Positions 44,840-54,710 are shown, counted from the first letter of the stretch. The stretch: DNA of 64,000 nt from Aeromonas salmonicida subsp. salmonicida (GCF_001643305.1 NZ_LSGW01000071.1:96110-160109); one strand, 5' to 3'. The notes: generated by a model from the letters alone, not told the origin. Numbers and translations: made by a program.

Positions 44840-45784
44840 CTACTTGGGTTGCTGGTAGGTAAACACCTTGCCGATATCTTCCACCCGATAGCTGGTGAGC
44901 TGGTAGACGTAGTAGTTGAGCCAGTTGGAAAACAACAGATGGCCGTGGCTGCGCCAGCTGGCGCGCGGCGGCAGGGCAGGATCATTGTTCGGGTAGTAGT
45001 TGACCGGAATGACGGGGTCGAGCCCGGCCGCCAGATCCCGCTGATACTCTCCATCCAGGGTCAGCACATCGTATTCAGGGTGGCCGGTGACAAATACCTG
45101 ACGACAATCCTTGGTGGCCGCCAGGTAGACCCCCGCTTCCTCGGACTCGGCAAAGATCTGCAGGTCAGTGTGGGCACGGATGAGATCCCCGTCGAAGGCC
45201 GCATAGCGAGAGTGAGGCGCGACGAACTCGTCGTCGAAACCGCGCAGCAGCGGCTCGTTCTCATCGAGGCGATGGTGGCGATAGACACCGGACAGTTTCT
45301 CCCCATGCGTCTGCTTCTCCATGCCATACAGGGCCTTGAGCGCCGCCTGTACGGCCCAGCAGAGGAACAGGGTCGAGGTCACGTGTTGATGGGACCACTC
45401 TATGATCTCGACGATGCGCGGCCAATAGACCACCTCCTCGAACTCCACCAGCCCGAGTGGTGCCCCCGTGATGATCATGCCGTCATAGTTGTTGCCGCGA
45501 ACCTGCTCGAAATCGTGATAGAAGTTCTCGAGATGGGCCTGAGGCGTGTTCTTCGACTCCCGATCGTCGATCCGCAGCAAATCCACGTCCACCTGCAGCG
45601 GCGAGTTGGAGAGCATCCGCATCAGCTGGATCTCGGTTTCAATCTTCTTGGGCATCAGGTTGAGGATCAACACCCGCAATGGGCGGATGTTCTGGGTGAC
45701 GGCCCTGGATTCCGTCATCACGAAGATGTTCTCCTGCCCCAGCACTTCGGCGGCAGGTAACTGATCCGGGATCTTGATCGGCAT
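44840..45784 (-). CDS. metA: MetA, homoserine O-succinyltransferase
   Basis: 314 residues. It acylates homoserine at the first step of methionine synthesis. Features of Met[25 protein letters not shown], active Cys in [15 protein letters not shown], catalytic His and Glu in [18 protein letters not shown]. Some MetA enzymes use acetyl- instead of succinyl-CoA, depending on one residue near the active site; the presence of a MetY-like enzyme at 26364 makes this worth testing. A MetJ-like site lies upstream. Confidence 0.95.
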   Translation of the reverse strand: MPIKIPDQLPAAEVLGQENIFVMTESRAVTQNIRPLRVLILNLMPKKIETEIQLMRMLSNSPLQVDVDLLRIDDRESKNTPQAHLENFYHDFEQVRGNNYDGMIITGAPLGLVEFEEVVYWPRIVEIIEWSHQHVTSTLFLCWAVQAALKALYGMEKQTHGEKLSGVYRHHRLDENEPLLRGFDDEFVAPHSRYAAFDGDLIRAHTDLQIFAESEEAGVYLAATKDCRQVFVTGHPEYDVLTLDGEYQRDLAAGLDPVIPVNYYPNNDPALPPRASWRSHGHLLFSNWLNYYVYQLTSYRVEDIGKVFTYQQPK

Positions 45785-45811
45785 GCTTACTCCCTGTACT
45801 GCATCGGTAAA

Positions 45812-45827
45812 TATGTCTGGACATCCA
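45812..45827 (-). promoter_or_regulatory. Candidate MetJ operator upstream of metA
   Basis: On the minus strand GGATGTCC-AGACATAT resembles two tandem met boxes (AGACGTCT), matching about 11 of 16 positions. It is 28 bases upstream of the metA start. Weak match; judged by eye only. Confidence 0.4.
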
Positions 45828-45929
45828 GAAGCCTATAACAAAGCCACCCAGCCTGTCATCAGATACCTTTTGTATTCACCCCCACCTTTGACTAGCATAC
45901 GGCTCAGTGTGTCTCTCGCAGCCAAGACA

Positions 45930-47168
45930 ATGACAGGTATCAAAATTTCCGTAGACCGACTGCAAGTCGGCAATTTCGTATCTCTGCCACTGGGTTGGCG
46001 CGAACACCCCTTCCTGTTTTCCAGCTTCAAGCTCAAGAATGAAGAAGAGATAGAGTTGATCCGTCGGCTCGGGCTCAAGATGGTCACCATCATTCCGGAC
46101 AAAAGTGATGCGCCGCCCAAGCCACTGAGCCAGATCCAGGCACAGCCTGCCGAGGCGCCGGACACCTCGCTGCGCCAGGCCGAGATGCAGCGGGATAAAG
46201 AGCAGCGCATCGAGCAGTTGCAACAGTATCGTCGTGATTTGCAGCAGTGCGAGAAGCAGTTCCAGCAATCCCTGGCGCAAGTACGCAGCGTCATGAGCAA
46301 GATCCAGTCCCGTCCCCTCAACGCCATCGGCGAGGCCCAGGAGCTGATCAACGCCATGACGGAGCAACTACTGGCGGTGGATGAGATGGTGCTGCACCTG
46401 GTCTCCGACAGCGAAGATGGCAACAACCTCTACTTCCACTCCCTCAACGTCAGCGTGCTCAGCATGCTGCTGGCCAAGGAGTGCAACATGTCGGCCGACC
46501 AGATCCGTCAGGTCGGCATGGGTGCCCTGTTCCACGACATCGGCAAGCTGAAGATCCCGAGCCAGATACTGCGCAAGACAGAACCACTCACCAAGCCGGA
46601 GCAGAACCTGATGGCCCAGCATTCACGCTACGGCCTGGATCTGCTCAATCTGGCCAAGGATTTCCCCGCCGAGGCGAAGGGGATAGTGCTGCATCACCAT
46701 GAATATCTGGATGGCAGCGGGCCCGAGGGGCTCAAGAAGGGACAGCTGGATCCGCTCACCCAGATGGTGTCGCTGATCAACGAGTACGACAACCTCTGCC
46801 ACCTGCAGGCCAAGGTGCCCTACTCGGCACTGAGCGGCCTCTACAAGCAGCGCAAGGCCCAGTTCAACCCTGAATACCTCAGCATGCTGATCCGGCTGAT
46901 GGGCATATACCCGCCAGGCAGCGTGGTGCAGCTCTCCAACGGTCAGGTGGGACTGGTGATGTCGGTCAATGCCTCCCGCCTGCTCTACCCCTCTGTGCTG
47001 GTGTACGATCCCCGCATCCCCCGCCAGGAGGCAGCGATAATAGACCTGCAGCAGGCCGAGCTGTCCATTGCCAAGGTGATCCACCCCAAACGACTGCCGC
47101 CGGCCGTGTTCGAATACCTCAATCCGCGTACCCGGATCAGCTACTACTTCGAGCACGCCAAACCCTGA
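45930..47168 (+). CDS. DUF3391 plus HD-GYP domain protein (c-di-GMP phosphodiesterase family)
   Basis: 412 residues from ATG 45930. Residues 1-60 form a DUF3391 domain (IKISVDRLQVGNFVSLPLGW, LGLKMVTIIP), then a Gln/Arg-rich coiled coil, and the HD-GYP region: HSLNVSVLSMLLA, GALFHDIGKLKIP, HHHEYLDGSG. Where active members read GSGYPxGL, this one has GSGPEGL, lacking the Tyr. HD metal ligands are intact. It may hydrolyse c-di-GMP or act as a degenerate sensor. It is divergent from metA. The frame open to 45774 upstream is not needed. Confidence 0.88.
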   Translation: MTGIKISVDRLQVGNFVSLPLGWREHPFLFSSFKLKNEEEIELIRRLGLKMVTIIPDKSDAPPKPLSQIQAQPAEAPDTSLRQAEMQRDKEQRIEQLQQYRRDLQQCEKQFQQSLAQVRSVMSKIQSRPLNAIGEAQELINAMTEQLLAVDEMVLHLVSDSEDGNNLYFHSLNVSVLSMLLAKECNMSADQIRQVGMGALFHDIGKLKIPSQILRKTEPLTKPEQNLMAQHSRYGLDLLNLAKDFPAEAKGIVLHHHEYLDGSGPEGLKKGQLDPLTQMVSLINEYDNLCHLQAKVPYSALSGLYKQRKAQFNPEYLSMLIRLMGIYPPGSVVQLSNGQVGLVMSVNASRLLYPSVLVYDPRIPRQEAAIIDLQQAELSIAKVIHPKRLPPAVFEYLNPRTRISYYFEHAKP

Positions 47169-47226
47169 TTGCCACGGCCATGGATCATGGCCGTCCCGGT
47201 TCACTTCCCCAGCCCAAGGAGCCCCC

Positions 47227-48390
47227 ATGCGTATCGAGATCATCAGCACCGGAGACGAGATAGTGACTGGGCTGGTGGTAGATACCAATGCCGCCTGGCT
47301 CAGCGCCCTGCTGCTGGATCAGGGCTGGCAGGTGCACCGCCGCGCCACAGTGGGGGACAACCTCGCCGACCTGAAAAACGTGCTGCAGGAGAGCGCCAGC
47401 CGCACCGACGTGGTGCTGGTATGCGGCGGTCTGGGCCCCACCGCCGATGACCTCACAGCGCAAGCGGCGGCCGAAGCGTTCGGACAACCGCTCACTCTGT
47501 TCCCTGAGTGGCTGGCCACCATAGAGGCACGCTACGCCAGTCGGGGCCGCCCCATGGCGCAAAGCAACGCCAAGCAGGCCTGGCTGCCACAGGGGTGCGA
47601 GATCCTGGACAATCCGGTCGGCACCGCCTGCGGTTTCGTGGTCAGTCAGATGAACGGCCAGGGCCGGTGTCAGCTCTTCTTCACCCCGGGCGTACCGTTC
47701 GAGTTCAAGCAGATGGTACGCGAGCAGATCTTGCCGCGCCTCAAACAGCTGGCTGGCGCACAGACCGATACCGAGCTGCGCCGTTTCTACAGCTTCGGCA
47801 TCTCGGAATCGGCCCTCTCGGACATGCTGGATGCGACGCCCTGGCCGGCAGGCATAGAGCTGGGTTATCGCTCCTCCATGCCGTTGATCGAGCTGAAACT
47901 CATCGGCCACGGTGCGACCAGGGCAGACATGGAGGCCGCCGAGGCGCGACTGCTCGCAGCCATCCAGCCCTGGCTGGTGGGACGCGGGAATGACGAACCC
48001 GCGCAGCAGATCCTGACCCTGCTGGGAGACAAACCGCTGACGCTGCTGGAGGGGGAGAGCCGGGGTGCCCTGCTTGCACTCTGCCACGATCATCCCCTGC
48101 TGGAGGCTCACTACAGCCCCCATCTTGCCAGCGATCTGGCATTGCTGCCCGGCACCACAGTGGGCTTGCATCTGACCATAGGACAAGAGGGGGCTGACGG
48201 CGTGCCGCTGCTGCTCTGCGCCCATGGGCAGAAGACCGGCCAGACGGTGAGGGTCAATCATCCGGACCCCGAGAGCCGACGCAAGATCCTCGCCTTCGCT
48301 GCCCTCGACATGCTGCGCCGCCACCTGCAAGGCTTGCCCGTGCTTGGCGACTACCTCACCCTGCCCAGAACGACGCAGCGCAGCAGCTAG
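47227..48390 (+). CDS. CinA-like protein (YfaY type)
   Basis: 387 residues. The N-terminal MoCF/CinA domain is clear (RIEIISTGDEIVTGLVVDTN, VLVCGGLGPTADDLTAQAAA, FFTPGVPFEFKQMV). The C-terminal part (LTLLEGESRGALLALCHDHP) is only distantly like the NMN deamidase domain and lacks its usual Ser/Thr motif, as in E. coli YfaY. Nucleotide pyrophosphatase activity is possible for the N-terminal part. It begins 58 bases after the HD-GYP gene. Confidence 0.85.
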   Translation: MRIEIISTGDEIVTGLVVDTNAAWLSALLLDQGWQVHRRATVGDNLADLKNVLQESASRTDVVLVCGGLGPTADDLTAQAAAEAFGQPLTLFPEWLATIEARYASRGRPMAQSNAKQAWLPQGCEILDNPVGTACGFVVSQMNGQGRCQLFFTPGVPFEFKQMVREQILPRLKQLAGAQTDTELRRFYSFGISESALSDMLDATPWPAGIELGYRSSMPLIELKLIGHGATRADMEAAEARLLAAIQPWLVGRGNDEPAQQILTLLGDKPLTLLEGESRGALLALCHDHPLLEAHYSPHLASDLALLPGTTVGLHLTIGQEGADGVPLLLCAHGQKTGQTVRVNHPDPESRRKILAFAALDMLRRHLQGLPVLGDYLTLPRTTQRSS

Positions 48391-48433
48391 GCATCAAACG
48401 CAGTGACCCGCGCATCTGGCATCGGCGTACGCT

Positions 48434-49528
48434 TCAATCCAGGCTCTTCTTGAACCTGTGGGCGGCCAGGGTCAGCACCAGCAGGGTGAACCCCGCCAGC
48501 CAGAGCACATCCGGCAGCAACTCCGACAGCTCCCCGCCCCGCAGCACTATGCCCCTGATCAGCCTCATGAAGTGGGTGGCAGGCAGCACCTCTGCAATCC
48601 ACTGGGCCGCCACCGGCATCCCCTCATAGGGAAACATGAAGCCCGACAGCAATATGGATGGCAGCAGTATGAACACCGTCATCTGCATCGCCTGCAACTG
48701 GGTCTGTGCCAGAGTGGAGATGAGCAGCCCCAAAGTCAGGCTGGCGGCAATAAATAACAGGGTAGCCAGCAGCACCTGACTGAGTGCCCCGTTGATCGGT
48801 ACGTCAAAGATGAAGTGGCCGAGCCCGAGTATGATGGCCACCTGGACCAGCCCCACCCCGATATAGGGCAGTATCTTGCCAAGCATCAGCTCCATGGAGC
48901 TGACCGGGGTAGTGATGAGCAGTTCCAGATTGCCGCGCTCCCGTTCGCGCACTATGGCCGCCGAGGTGAACATGATCATGGTCATGGTGAGGATCACCCC
49001 GAGCAAACCGGGCACTATGTTGACTGCAGATCGCCTAGCCGGATTGAAGTAGAGCACTGTCTCGAAAGTGGGTGGGGCAGATTCAAGGCCCGGTTTCAGA
49101 TCCGAGAGCGGCATGTTGCGAAGGCCGAGCAGGGCCCCGGCTATCATGGTATCCGAGCCATCCACCAGCCACTGTCCTGCCGTCTCACCGGCGCTGAGGC
49201 GGCGGCTCAAGTCAGGGGGTAGCACCAGCACGGCCCTCACCTCGCCCCGAGTCAGGGCGGCCTCCGCCTCCTGTACCCCCACGTAATGACGTTCTATGCG
49301 CACCACCTGGCTCGCCTTCACCGCCTCCACCAGCAGCCGTCCCGGCACGCTCTGGCTCATCTCCACCAGCCCCACCGGTATGTGGCGCACATCCGTGTTG
49401 ATGGCGTAGCCGAACAGCAGCAGCTGGATCAGGGGTATCATCACCACCATGCCAAAGGTCAGTCTATCCCGCGCCAGCTGCCTGAGCTCTTTCTGGGTAA
49501 TGGCCCAGAGCCGTCGCAGACTGTTCAT
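48434..49528 (-). CDS. ABC-2 type exporter permease
   Basis: 364 residues with an N-terminal helix (FGMVVMIPLIQLLLFGYAI), a large periplasmic loop and five C-terminal helices (including LLGVILTMTMIMFTSAAIV and MTVFILLPSILLSGFMFP). The YhhJ/YbhR pattern RERERGNLELLITTPVS is present. It overlaps the ATPase gene by ATGA and completes a three-gene exporter with the HlyD-type lipoprotein. It probably exports a drug-like or envelope compound. Confidence 0.9.
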   Translation of the reverse strand: MNSLRRLWAITQKELRQLARDRLTFGMVVMIPLIQLLLFGYAINTDVRHIPVGLVEMSQSVPGRLLVEAVKASQVVRIERHYVGVQEAEAALTRGEVRAVLVLPPDLSRRLSAGETAGQWLVDGSDTMIAGALLGLRNMPLSDLKPGLESAPPTFETVLYFNPARRSAVNIVPGLLGVILTMTMIMFTSAAIVRERERGNLELLITTPVSSMELMLGKILPYIGVGLVQVAIILGLGHFIFDVPINGALSQVLLATLLFIAASLTLGLLISTLAQTQLQAMQMTVFILLPSILLSGFMFPYEGMPVAAQWIAEVLPATHFMRLIRGIVLRGGELSELLPDVLWLAGFTLLVLTLAAHRFKKSLD

Positions 49529-50454
49529 GCCCCTGGCTCCTGACCGGTACAGCTGACAAACACATCCTCCAGACTGGGCCTGACCAGCGCCATGGCAGCC
49601 CCGCTCAAGGCCGGACAGGCCTGCTGCAACCAGGCAACCGGTTCAGCCAGCTCCTTGTCCACCAGCACCCGCAACCGCTGGCCAAGCTGGGCGGCGGAGC
49701 GCACCGGCGCCAGCTGCAGCAACTGCTGCTTGAGCAGCCGCAAGTCGCTGGCCTGCACCTCGACCACCCGGGTGCTCATGGCATCCATCAGCGCCTGTGG
49801 CGATCCCTGGGCCCGCACCTGTCCCGCCTCCATGATGGCCAGCGCATGGCAGCGCTCCGCCTCGTCCATGTAGTGGGTGGTCACCAGTATGGTGGTGCCC
49901 CCTTCGCTGAGATCGAACAGTTTCTCCCAGAAATCGCGCCGGTTCTGCGGATCCACCGCCGAGGTGGGTTCGTCAAGCAGCAACAGGTCCGGATGGTGGA
50001 TCACCGCCGCCGCCAGCGCCAGCCGCTGCTTCTGGCCGCCACTCATGGCACCGGCCCGCTGCCGCGTCAGCGACGTCAGTTCATAGGTCTCCAGCAACGC
50101 GTGCAGGCGCGCCTTCAGCGACTGGCCAGCCATGCCGTGAATGCGCCCCATAAACTCCAGATTTTCCCAGGTCGTCAGCTCGTCATAGAGGGAGAACTTC
50201 TGGGTCATGTAGCCGATCCGGCGCCTGAGCGCTTCAGCCTGTTTCGGAATGCTCAGACCCAACACCTCCACTTCTCCCGCCGAAGGAGTGAGCAGACCGG
50301 TCAGCATGCGCAGTGTGGTGGATTTGCCGCAGCCGTTGGGGCCGAGAAAACCGTGGATCTGCCCTCTGGGCACGCAGAGATCCAGCCCGTTCACCGCCAG
50401 AAAATCGCCAAAGCGCCGGCTGACACCCTTGGCACGGATCGCCAGCTCACTCAT
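49525..50454 (-). CDS. ABC exporter ATP-binding protein
   Basis: 309 residues from ATG 50454. Walker A GPNGCGKST, signature MSGGQKQRLALAAA, Walker B LLLLDEPTSAVD and H-loop VTTHYMDEAERC are all intact. The signature carries MSGG instead of LSGG, common in this group. A C-terminal extension ends with SLEDVFVSCTG, typical of multidrug ABC-2 ATPases. It overlaps both neighbours by a few bases, showing tight translational coupling. Confidence 0.94.
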   Translation of the reverse strand: MSELAIRAKGVSRRFGDFLAVNGLDLCVPRGQIHGFLGPNGCGKSTTLRMLTGLLTPSAGEVEVLGLSIPKQAEALRRRIGYMTQKFSLYDELTTWENLEFMGRIHGMAGQSLKARLHALLETYELTSLTRQRAGAMSGGQKQRLALAAAVIHHPDLLLLDEPTSAVDPQNRRDFWEKLFDLSEGGTTILVTTHYMDEAERCHALAIMEAGQVRAQGSPQALMDAMSTRVVEVQASDLRLLKQQLLQLAPVRSAAQLGQRLRVLVDKELAEPVAWLQQACPALSGAAMALVRPSLEDVFVSCTGQEPGA

Positions 50455-51412
50455 GAGCGCGCCTCTCATCGCCGGGATCGGCCTGCAGCGGCAAGCCGCT
50501 CGGCAGATCCTGCGCCCCGTCGGGCAGGTCTATCTCGGCCAGATAGACGAGTCGGGCTCTGTCCTGTTCGTTGAGGGCGTAGTAGGGAGTGAAAGCCGGT
50601 TCTTTCGAGATCCAGCGCAACCGGCCAGTGAGCGGCTCGGCCACCCCATCCACCACCACCCGCACCGGCTGGCCGATGCGGTAACTGGCGAGGGAGGGCT
50701 CCGGCACATAGACCCGGGCGTAGGGCGCCTGATCCGCCTGAATGGCGGCCAGCACGGCACCGACCGACACCCTTTCGCCGATATGATAGGGCAGGCTGTC
50801 GAGCCGGCCACTGCGAGTGGCAACGATGGAGAGATCCGCCAGCTCCCGTTCGGCCAGCGCTACCTCGGCACTGGCTGCCTGCAAGGCAGCATCGGCCTCG
50901 TCAATGTCTTCGCTGCGCACGCCACGGGCCAACTTGTCGAGCTGCTGGCGAGCCCCATCCTGCTCGGCCAGCGCGCCGTCGCGCAGGGCGCGGGCCTTGT
51001 CGAGATCCGCCGGGCTGACCAGCTTCTGACGCACCAGTCGGTCGATGCGCACGAAGTTGCGCTCGCTCTCCCTGACATTGGCCTCGGCCTTGTCGAGATT
51101 GGCACGGGCGGCGGCAATGTCCTCCGGTCGCTCGCCATTGGTCATGCGGGCAAGGGCAGCGCGAGCTTGCGCCTCCCCGGCACGGGCACGGGCCAGCACC
51201 GCCTGCTGGCGGCGATCGTCCAGCCTTGCCAGCAGGGTCCCCTCCTCCACCATGCTCCCCTGGGCCACCGGCAAGGCCCGGATAATCTCGCTGGCGGTGG
51301 CGGTCAGCAGCACCCGATCCCGCTCCAGCGTACCGAGCGCCGTGGTAGAGACCTGTGGCTGGCAGGCAGTCAGCAGGCTAAACAGACCTAAAGGCAACAG
51401 ACAATGACGCAA
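50447..51412 (-). CDS. HlyD/YbhG-type periplasmic adaptor lipoprotein
   Basis: 321 residues from a TTG at 51412, with AGGAG eight bases upstream; a GTG at 51421 is an alternative and the longer frame is not supported. Lipobox LGLFSLLTAC/QP. Features: biotinyl-lipoyl-like segment ALPVAQGSMVEEGTLLARLD, a long alpha-hairpin rich in Ala, Arg and Glu, and the closing DLSIVATRSGRLDSLPYHIGERV. It would bridge the ABC permease to an outer-membrane channel encoded elsewhere. First gene of the exporter operon. Confidence 0.88.
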   Translation of the reverse strand: MRHCLLPLGLFSLLTACQPQVSTTALGTLERDRVLLTATASEIIRALPVAQGSMVEEGTLLARLDDRRQQAVLARARAGEAQARAALARMTNGERPEDIAAARANLDKAEANVRESERNFVRIDRLVRQKLVSPADLDKARALRDGALAEQDGARQQLDKLARGVRSEDIDEADAALQAASAEVALAERELADLSIVATRSGRLDSLPYHIGERVSVGAVLAAIQADQAPYARVYVPEPSLASYRIGQPVRVVVDGVAEPLTGRLRWISKEPAFTPYYALNEQDRARLVYLAEIDLPDGAQDLPSGLPLQADPGDERRAHE

Positions 51413-51709
51413 GATCGACACTCCTCTCGTGACCTGCAATCTCGTCCCGATACAAGGTATTCCGGGGCGTAGGGCCGGCACGTCTCTCACTGACAAGCCG
51501 GTTCATTGAGTGGTCAGCATACCCGCTGTCATCTCTGATTTCCTCGTCCCAGCTCACCCATTTGTGCTTAGCGCGTTGACCCAAAAAGAGAAATACCCGA
51601 ATACTGCAGACCGACATCATGTTGATGGCTCGCGTTTTTAATTAAAAGCCGATTAAATAGAAGCAAGTAGCGATCTTACTGGAGATCATGGCGAGAGTAA
51701 GGGAGCCGG
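51413..51709. other. Divergent promoter region between the exporter operon and the FapA-like gene
   Basis: About 300 bases without a supported gene. AT content rises around 51630-51660. It should hold both promoters. I see no operator-like palindrome or riboswitch. Confidence 0.4.
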
Positions 51710-53365
51710 GTGTTAAGCAAAGAGTGGTTACTGTTATCAGCCGATATGGAATACGCCTGTCTGCGCATCGTGCCCGGGTTGACTAAGCCCGTTTCAGAGA
51801 ACGATATTCAGGCGCTGTTGCTGGCCTCCAACTGTCGCCGCTACCAGCCGCTGACGGAGGGGATCAAGCAGGCCATCAGCTTGCTCAATACCCTGTTGAG
51901 CAACCCGGCTACCTCTCTGCCCGGCAACCCAGTCCCCATTGCCCAGCGCCACGATGCCCGCGTCACGCTGGTCATCGAGAAGGACCGGATGAGCGCCATT
52001 GCCCAGATCACCGCAGACTGGGGCGGCAAGTTTCTCACCACAGAACAGCTGGAGCAGGCAATCCAGACCAGCGAGGTCAGCCAGGGGGTACAGACCTCCC
52101 TTATTACGGCCGCCATTCTGGCTGCCAAGGAAGCTGCGCCGGGCACAGTACTCAAGTTGCCGGTAGCGGTGGTCAATGGCAAGGACTCCCGTCTGGAGCG
52201 ACTGGTGGAGACACCCGCCGAGCGGATCCTCAAGCCCCAGGAACGGGATGATGGCCGGGTCGACATGCGGGATCTGGGTACCATAGTCACGGTCAAAGCC
52301 GGCGCCCAGTTGATGCGGCGCCACCCCGCGACTCAGGGGGAGCCCGGGTTTACCGTCACGGGCCAGGATCTGCCCGCCAAGAATGGCAAAGACAGCCCCA
52401 TGAGCGCTGGCGATGGCACTTATCTCTCCCCTGATGACCCCAACCTGCTGATTGCCAGCCGGGCCGGCCTTCCCTGCCAGGAAAAAACGGGCATGAAAGT
52501 GGATGAGGTATTGAGTGTCAAACAGGTGGATGCCCGCCACGGCCATATCACCTTTGAAGGGGGGCTCATCGTCAATGCCGACGTCCAGCCCGGCATGAAG
52601 GTCAAGGTCAGTGGCGACATCGTCATCGGTGGTTTTATCGAAGGGGGCGAGATCGAAGCCGGCGGCAGCATAACGGTTCGCCACGGCATCATAGGTCGGC
52701 GCAACGAGCAGGGGGAATACCTGTGTCACCTCAATGCCCAGGGGGAAATCCACGCCAGCTATGCCCAATACGCCAAACTGGAGGCTGGGGGCGATATCCA
52801 GATCCAAAGTCAGCTCAACCACTGCTACAGCCGCAGCGGGCAAGACCTCAAGGTGGGCGACAGCGGCATGCGCAAGGGCCACCTGATTGGTGGCATCAGC
52901 ATCGCCAATCGTCTCATCATGGCTCCCATCCTGGGAGCCTCTGCGGCCAACCACACCAAGCTGCAAATCCTTGGCGGCTACTTCACCCACAAGGAGCAGG
53001 AGCTGGCCCTGCGCCAACGCAAGCAGGAGTGCCGGGATCAGTTGGACAAGCTGCAGGATCTGCTGCTCAAGTTGCTGCAGTTGCCCACCGACAAACGCAA
53101 CCCCGAGACCCTGCAGAAGATAAAGCTGATCCGTACCAAGCATCTCGAGGAGAGCAAGCTGCTGGATGAGCAGCTGGAGGCGGCACAGGAAGAGTTGCAA
53201 AAGCTGATGGCGGAGATGGACATCATCGCCACCCAACGGGTCTTCCCCGGGGTCGAGGTGGAGATGGCGCACTATCACTGCCGGGTCGATATCGAACATG
53301 GCCCCATCCACTTTGCCATTCGCGAGGATCAGGTACAGCTGATCCCGTACGAACCACACAAATGA
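51710..53365 (+). CDS. FapA/DUF342-family protein
   Basis: 551 residues from a GTG at 51710 (GGGAG just upstream); the next candidate is the ATG at 51746. The centre has the DUF342/FapA right-handed beta-helix repeats (VNADVQPGMKVKVSGDIVIG, GFIEGGEIEAGGSITV, GEIHASYAQYAKLEAGGDI), followed by a long coiled coil (about residues 430-510). FapA relatives occur near flagellar and motility genes in Vibrio and Aeromonas, but no flagellar neighbours are seen here. Probably cytosolic; role unknown. Confidence 0.87.
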   Translation: MLSKEWLLLSADMEYACLRIVPGLTKPVSENDIQALLLASNCRRYQPLTEGIKQAISLLNTLLSNPATSLPGNPVPIAQRHDARVTLVIEKDRMSAIAQITADWGGKFLTTEQLEQAIQTSEVSQGVQTSLITAAILAAKEAAPGTVLKLPVAVVNGKDSRLERLVETPAERILKPQERDDGRVDMRDLGTIVTVKAGAQLMRRHPATQGEPGFTVTGQDLPAKNGKDSPMSAGDGTYLSPDDPNLLIASRAGLPCQEKTGMKVDEVLSVKQVDARHGHITFEGGLIVNADVQPGMKVKVSGDIVIGGFIEGGEIEAGGSITVRHGIIGRRNEQGEYLCHLNAQGEIHASYAQYAKLEAGGDIQIQSQLNHCYSRSGQDLKVGDSGMRKGHLIGGISIANRLIMAPILGASAANHTKLQILGGYFTHKEQELALRQRKQECRDQLDKLQDLLLKLLQLPTDKRNPETLQKIKLIRTKHLEESKLLDEQLEAAQEELQKLMAEMDIIATQRVFPGVEVEMAHYHCRVDIEHGPIHFAIREDQVQLIPYEPHK

Positions 53366-53368
53366 CCC

Positions 53369-53388
53369 GGGCCGGAGACTACCGGCCC
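53369..53388 (+). terminator. Terminator-like hairpin after the FapA-like gene
   Basis: GGGCCGG-agacta-CCGGCCC forms a 7-bp GC stem, followed by TCTCCTC. A weak T-tract makes it less certain. Confidence 0.6.
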
Positions 53389-53534
53389 TCTCCTCATCGC
53401 CCTTCCACCTTGCGAGCGGGCGCCCAATACTCGGGGTCCATCCCGTCAATCCGTGATCCAGGCGGCGATTTTCGCTACACTCGGCCTCCCATTGGCCCCA
53501 TTGGGCGGGCCAGCCAGACTTCAGGTAGTGAAAG

Positions 53535-54344
53535 ATGTACAAGCTGATCGCATTGGATATGGATGGCACCCTGCTGAACCCTCAGGGCCAGATTTCACCC
53601 CGCACCCACGCCGCCATTGCCGCCGCCCGCGCCAAGGGAGTGACGGTGGTACTTGCCTCGGGCCGCCCGCTGGAAGGGATGAGCCGCTATCTTGTAGAGC
53701 TCGGCCTCACGGGTCAGGATGACTACGTCATCTGTTACAACGGCGCTCTGGTACAGCAGGTTGCCGACCAGCGCATCATTCGCAGCCAGCTGCTCACCGG
53801 AAGCGACGCCAGTGCCATCGCCAGACTGGCCGACGAGCTGGAGGTGAACGTACACGGCTTCTCGGTCAGCCAGGGCCTCATCAGTCCCAGAGTCAGCACC
53901 TATACAGAGCACGAATCCCGCCTCATCGGCATGCCCATCAATCTGATCGATTTTGCCACTCTGGCGGCCGACGAACAGATCATGAAGGTGATGATGATCG
54001 ACGAGCCGCCCCAGCTCTCCCGCGCCATCGAGCGCCTGCCAGCCGAACTGTACGAGCGCTACACTGTGGTGCAGAGCGCCCCCTTCTTCCTCGAATTCAT
54101 GAACAAGCAGAGCAACAAGGGCACAGGGGTCGCCGCCCTGGCCGAACATCTGGGCCTTGATGCCTCCCAGGTCATCGCCGTGGGGGATGCAGGCAACGAC
54201 CATCACATGATTGAATACGCCGGACTGGGCGTGGCCATGGGCAACGCCACCGATGACATCAAGGCGCTGGCCCAACACATCACGGGCCGCAACGACGAGG
54301 ATGGCGTCGCCCAGGTGATCGAGCGGTTCATCCTGAACGCCTGA
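53535..54344 (+). CDS. yidA: Cof-type HAD sugar phosphatase (YidA)
   Basis: 269 residues. HAD motif I LIALDMDGTLLNPQG with the nucleophile Asp, motif II VVLASGRPLEGM, motif III Lys in SNKGTGVAALAEHL and motif IV VIAVGDAGNDHHMIEYAG. The large C2-type cap and length match E. coli YidA, a broad sugar-phosphate phosphatase. Related family members are possible, so the exact ortholog is likely but not certain. Confidence 0.88.
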   Translation: MYKLIALDMDGTLLNPQGQISPRTHAAIAAARAKGVTVVLASGRPLEGMSRYLVELGLTGQDDYVICYNGALVQQVADQRIIRSQLLTGSDASAIARLADELEVNVHGFSVSQGLISPRVSTYTEHESRLIGMPINLIDFATLAADEQIMKVMMIDEPPQLSRAIERLPAELYERYTVVQSAPFFLEFMNKQSNKGTGVAALAEHLGLDASQVIAVGDAGNDHHMIEYAGLGVAMGNATDDIKALAQHITGRNDEDGVAQVIERFILNA

Positions 54345-54351
54345 GCCAAAC

Positions 54352-54375
54352 AAGGGGCCTCCACCAGGGCCCCTT
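54352..54375 (+). terminator. Terminator after yidA
   Basis: AAGGGGCC-tccaccag-GGCCCCTT forms an 8-bp stem, followed by CTGCT. Confidence 0.8.
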
Positions 54376-54710
54376 CTGCTATCCGGCCAATCTGGTCAAA
54401 TGTTTAATATATCCACCACAGCTATCCCCTTCATACCCACGGCATAGCGTCAAGGCCCCTATAAAAGGGACTCAAGCCTGTATGCCGCCCATGGCAATTA
54501 ACATTTCAGCATCATTTCGTTTGACATATTGAACGGCCTTGGCAGACTGAGATCAGGATCCAGGCCGTCATTGCCCAGGCTGACCGACGATTCTGGTACT
54601 GCGGCACGACCCTGATCCCACGACCATGCCTTGAGGCATGCCCTTGCCCTCTCGCTGGCAGCAAGGGCCTTCCCAAGGCGCAGGACTGCAAAGGATAGCC
54701 AAGGTGAATC
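54376..54710. other. Intergenic region before the PuuD-like gene
   Basis: About 335 bases without a supported gene. It contains TTTAATATATCC and GTTTGACATATTGAAC stretches that could be promoter elements. The ribosome binding region just before 54711 reads AGCCAAGGTGAATC. No recognised regulatory RNA. Confidence 0.4.

Noticed and set aside
51794..53569. 591-codon frame antisense to the FapA-like gene
   Set aside because: Shadow of a well-supported coding gene.
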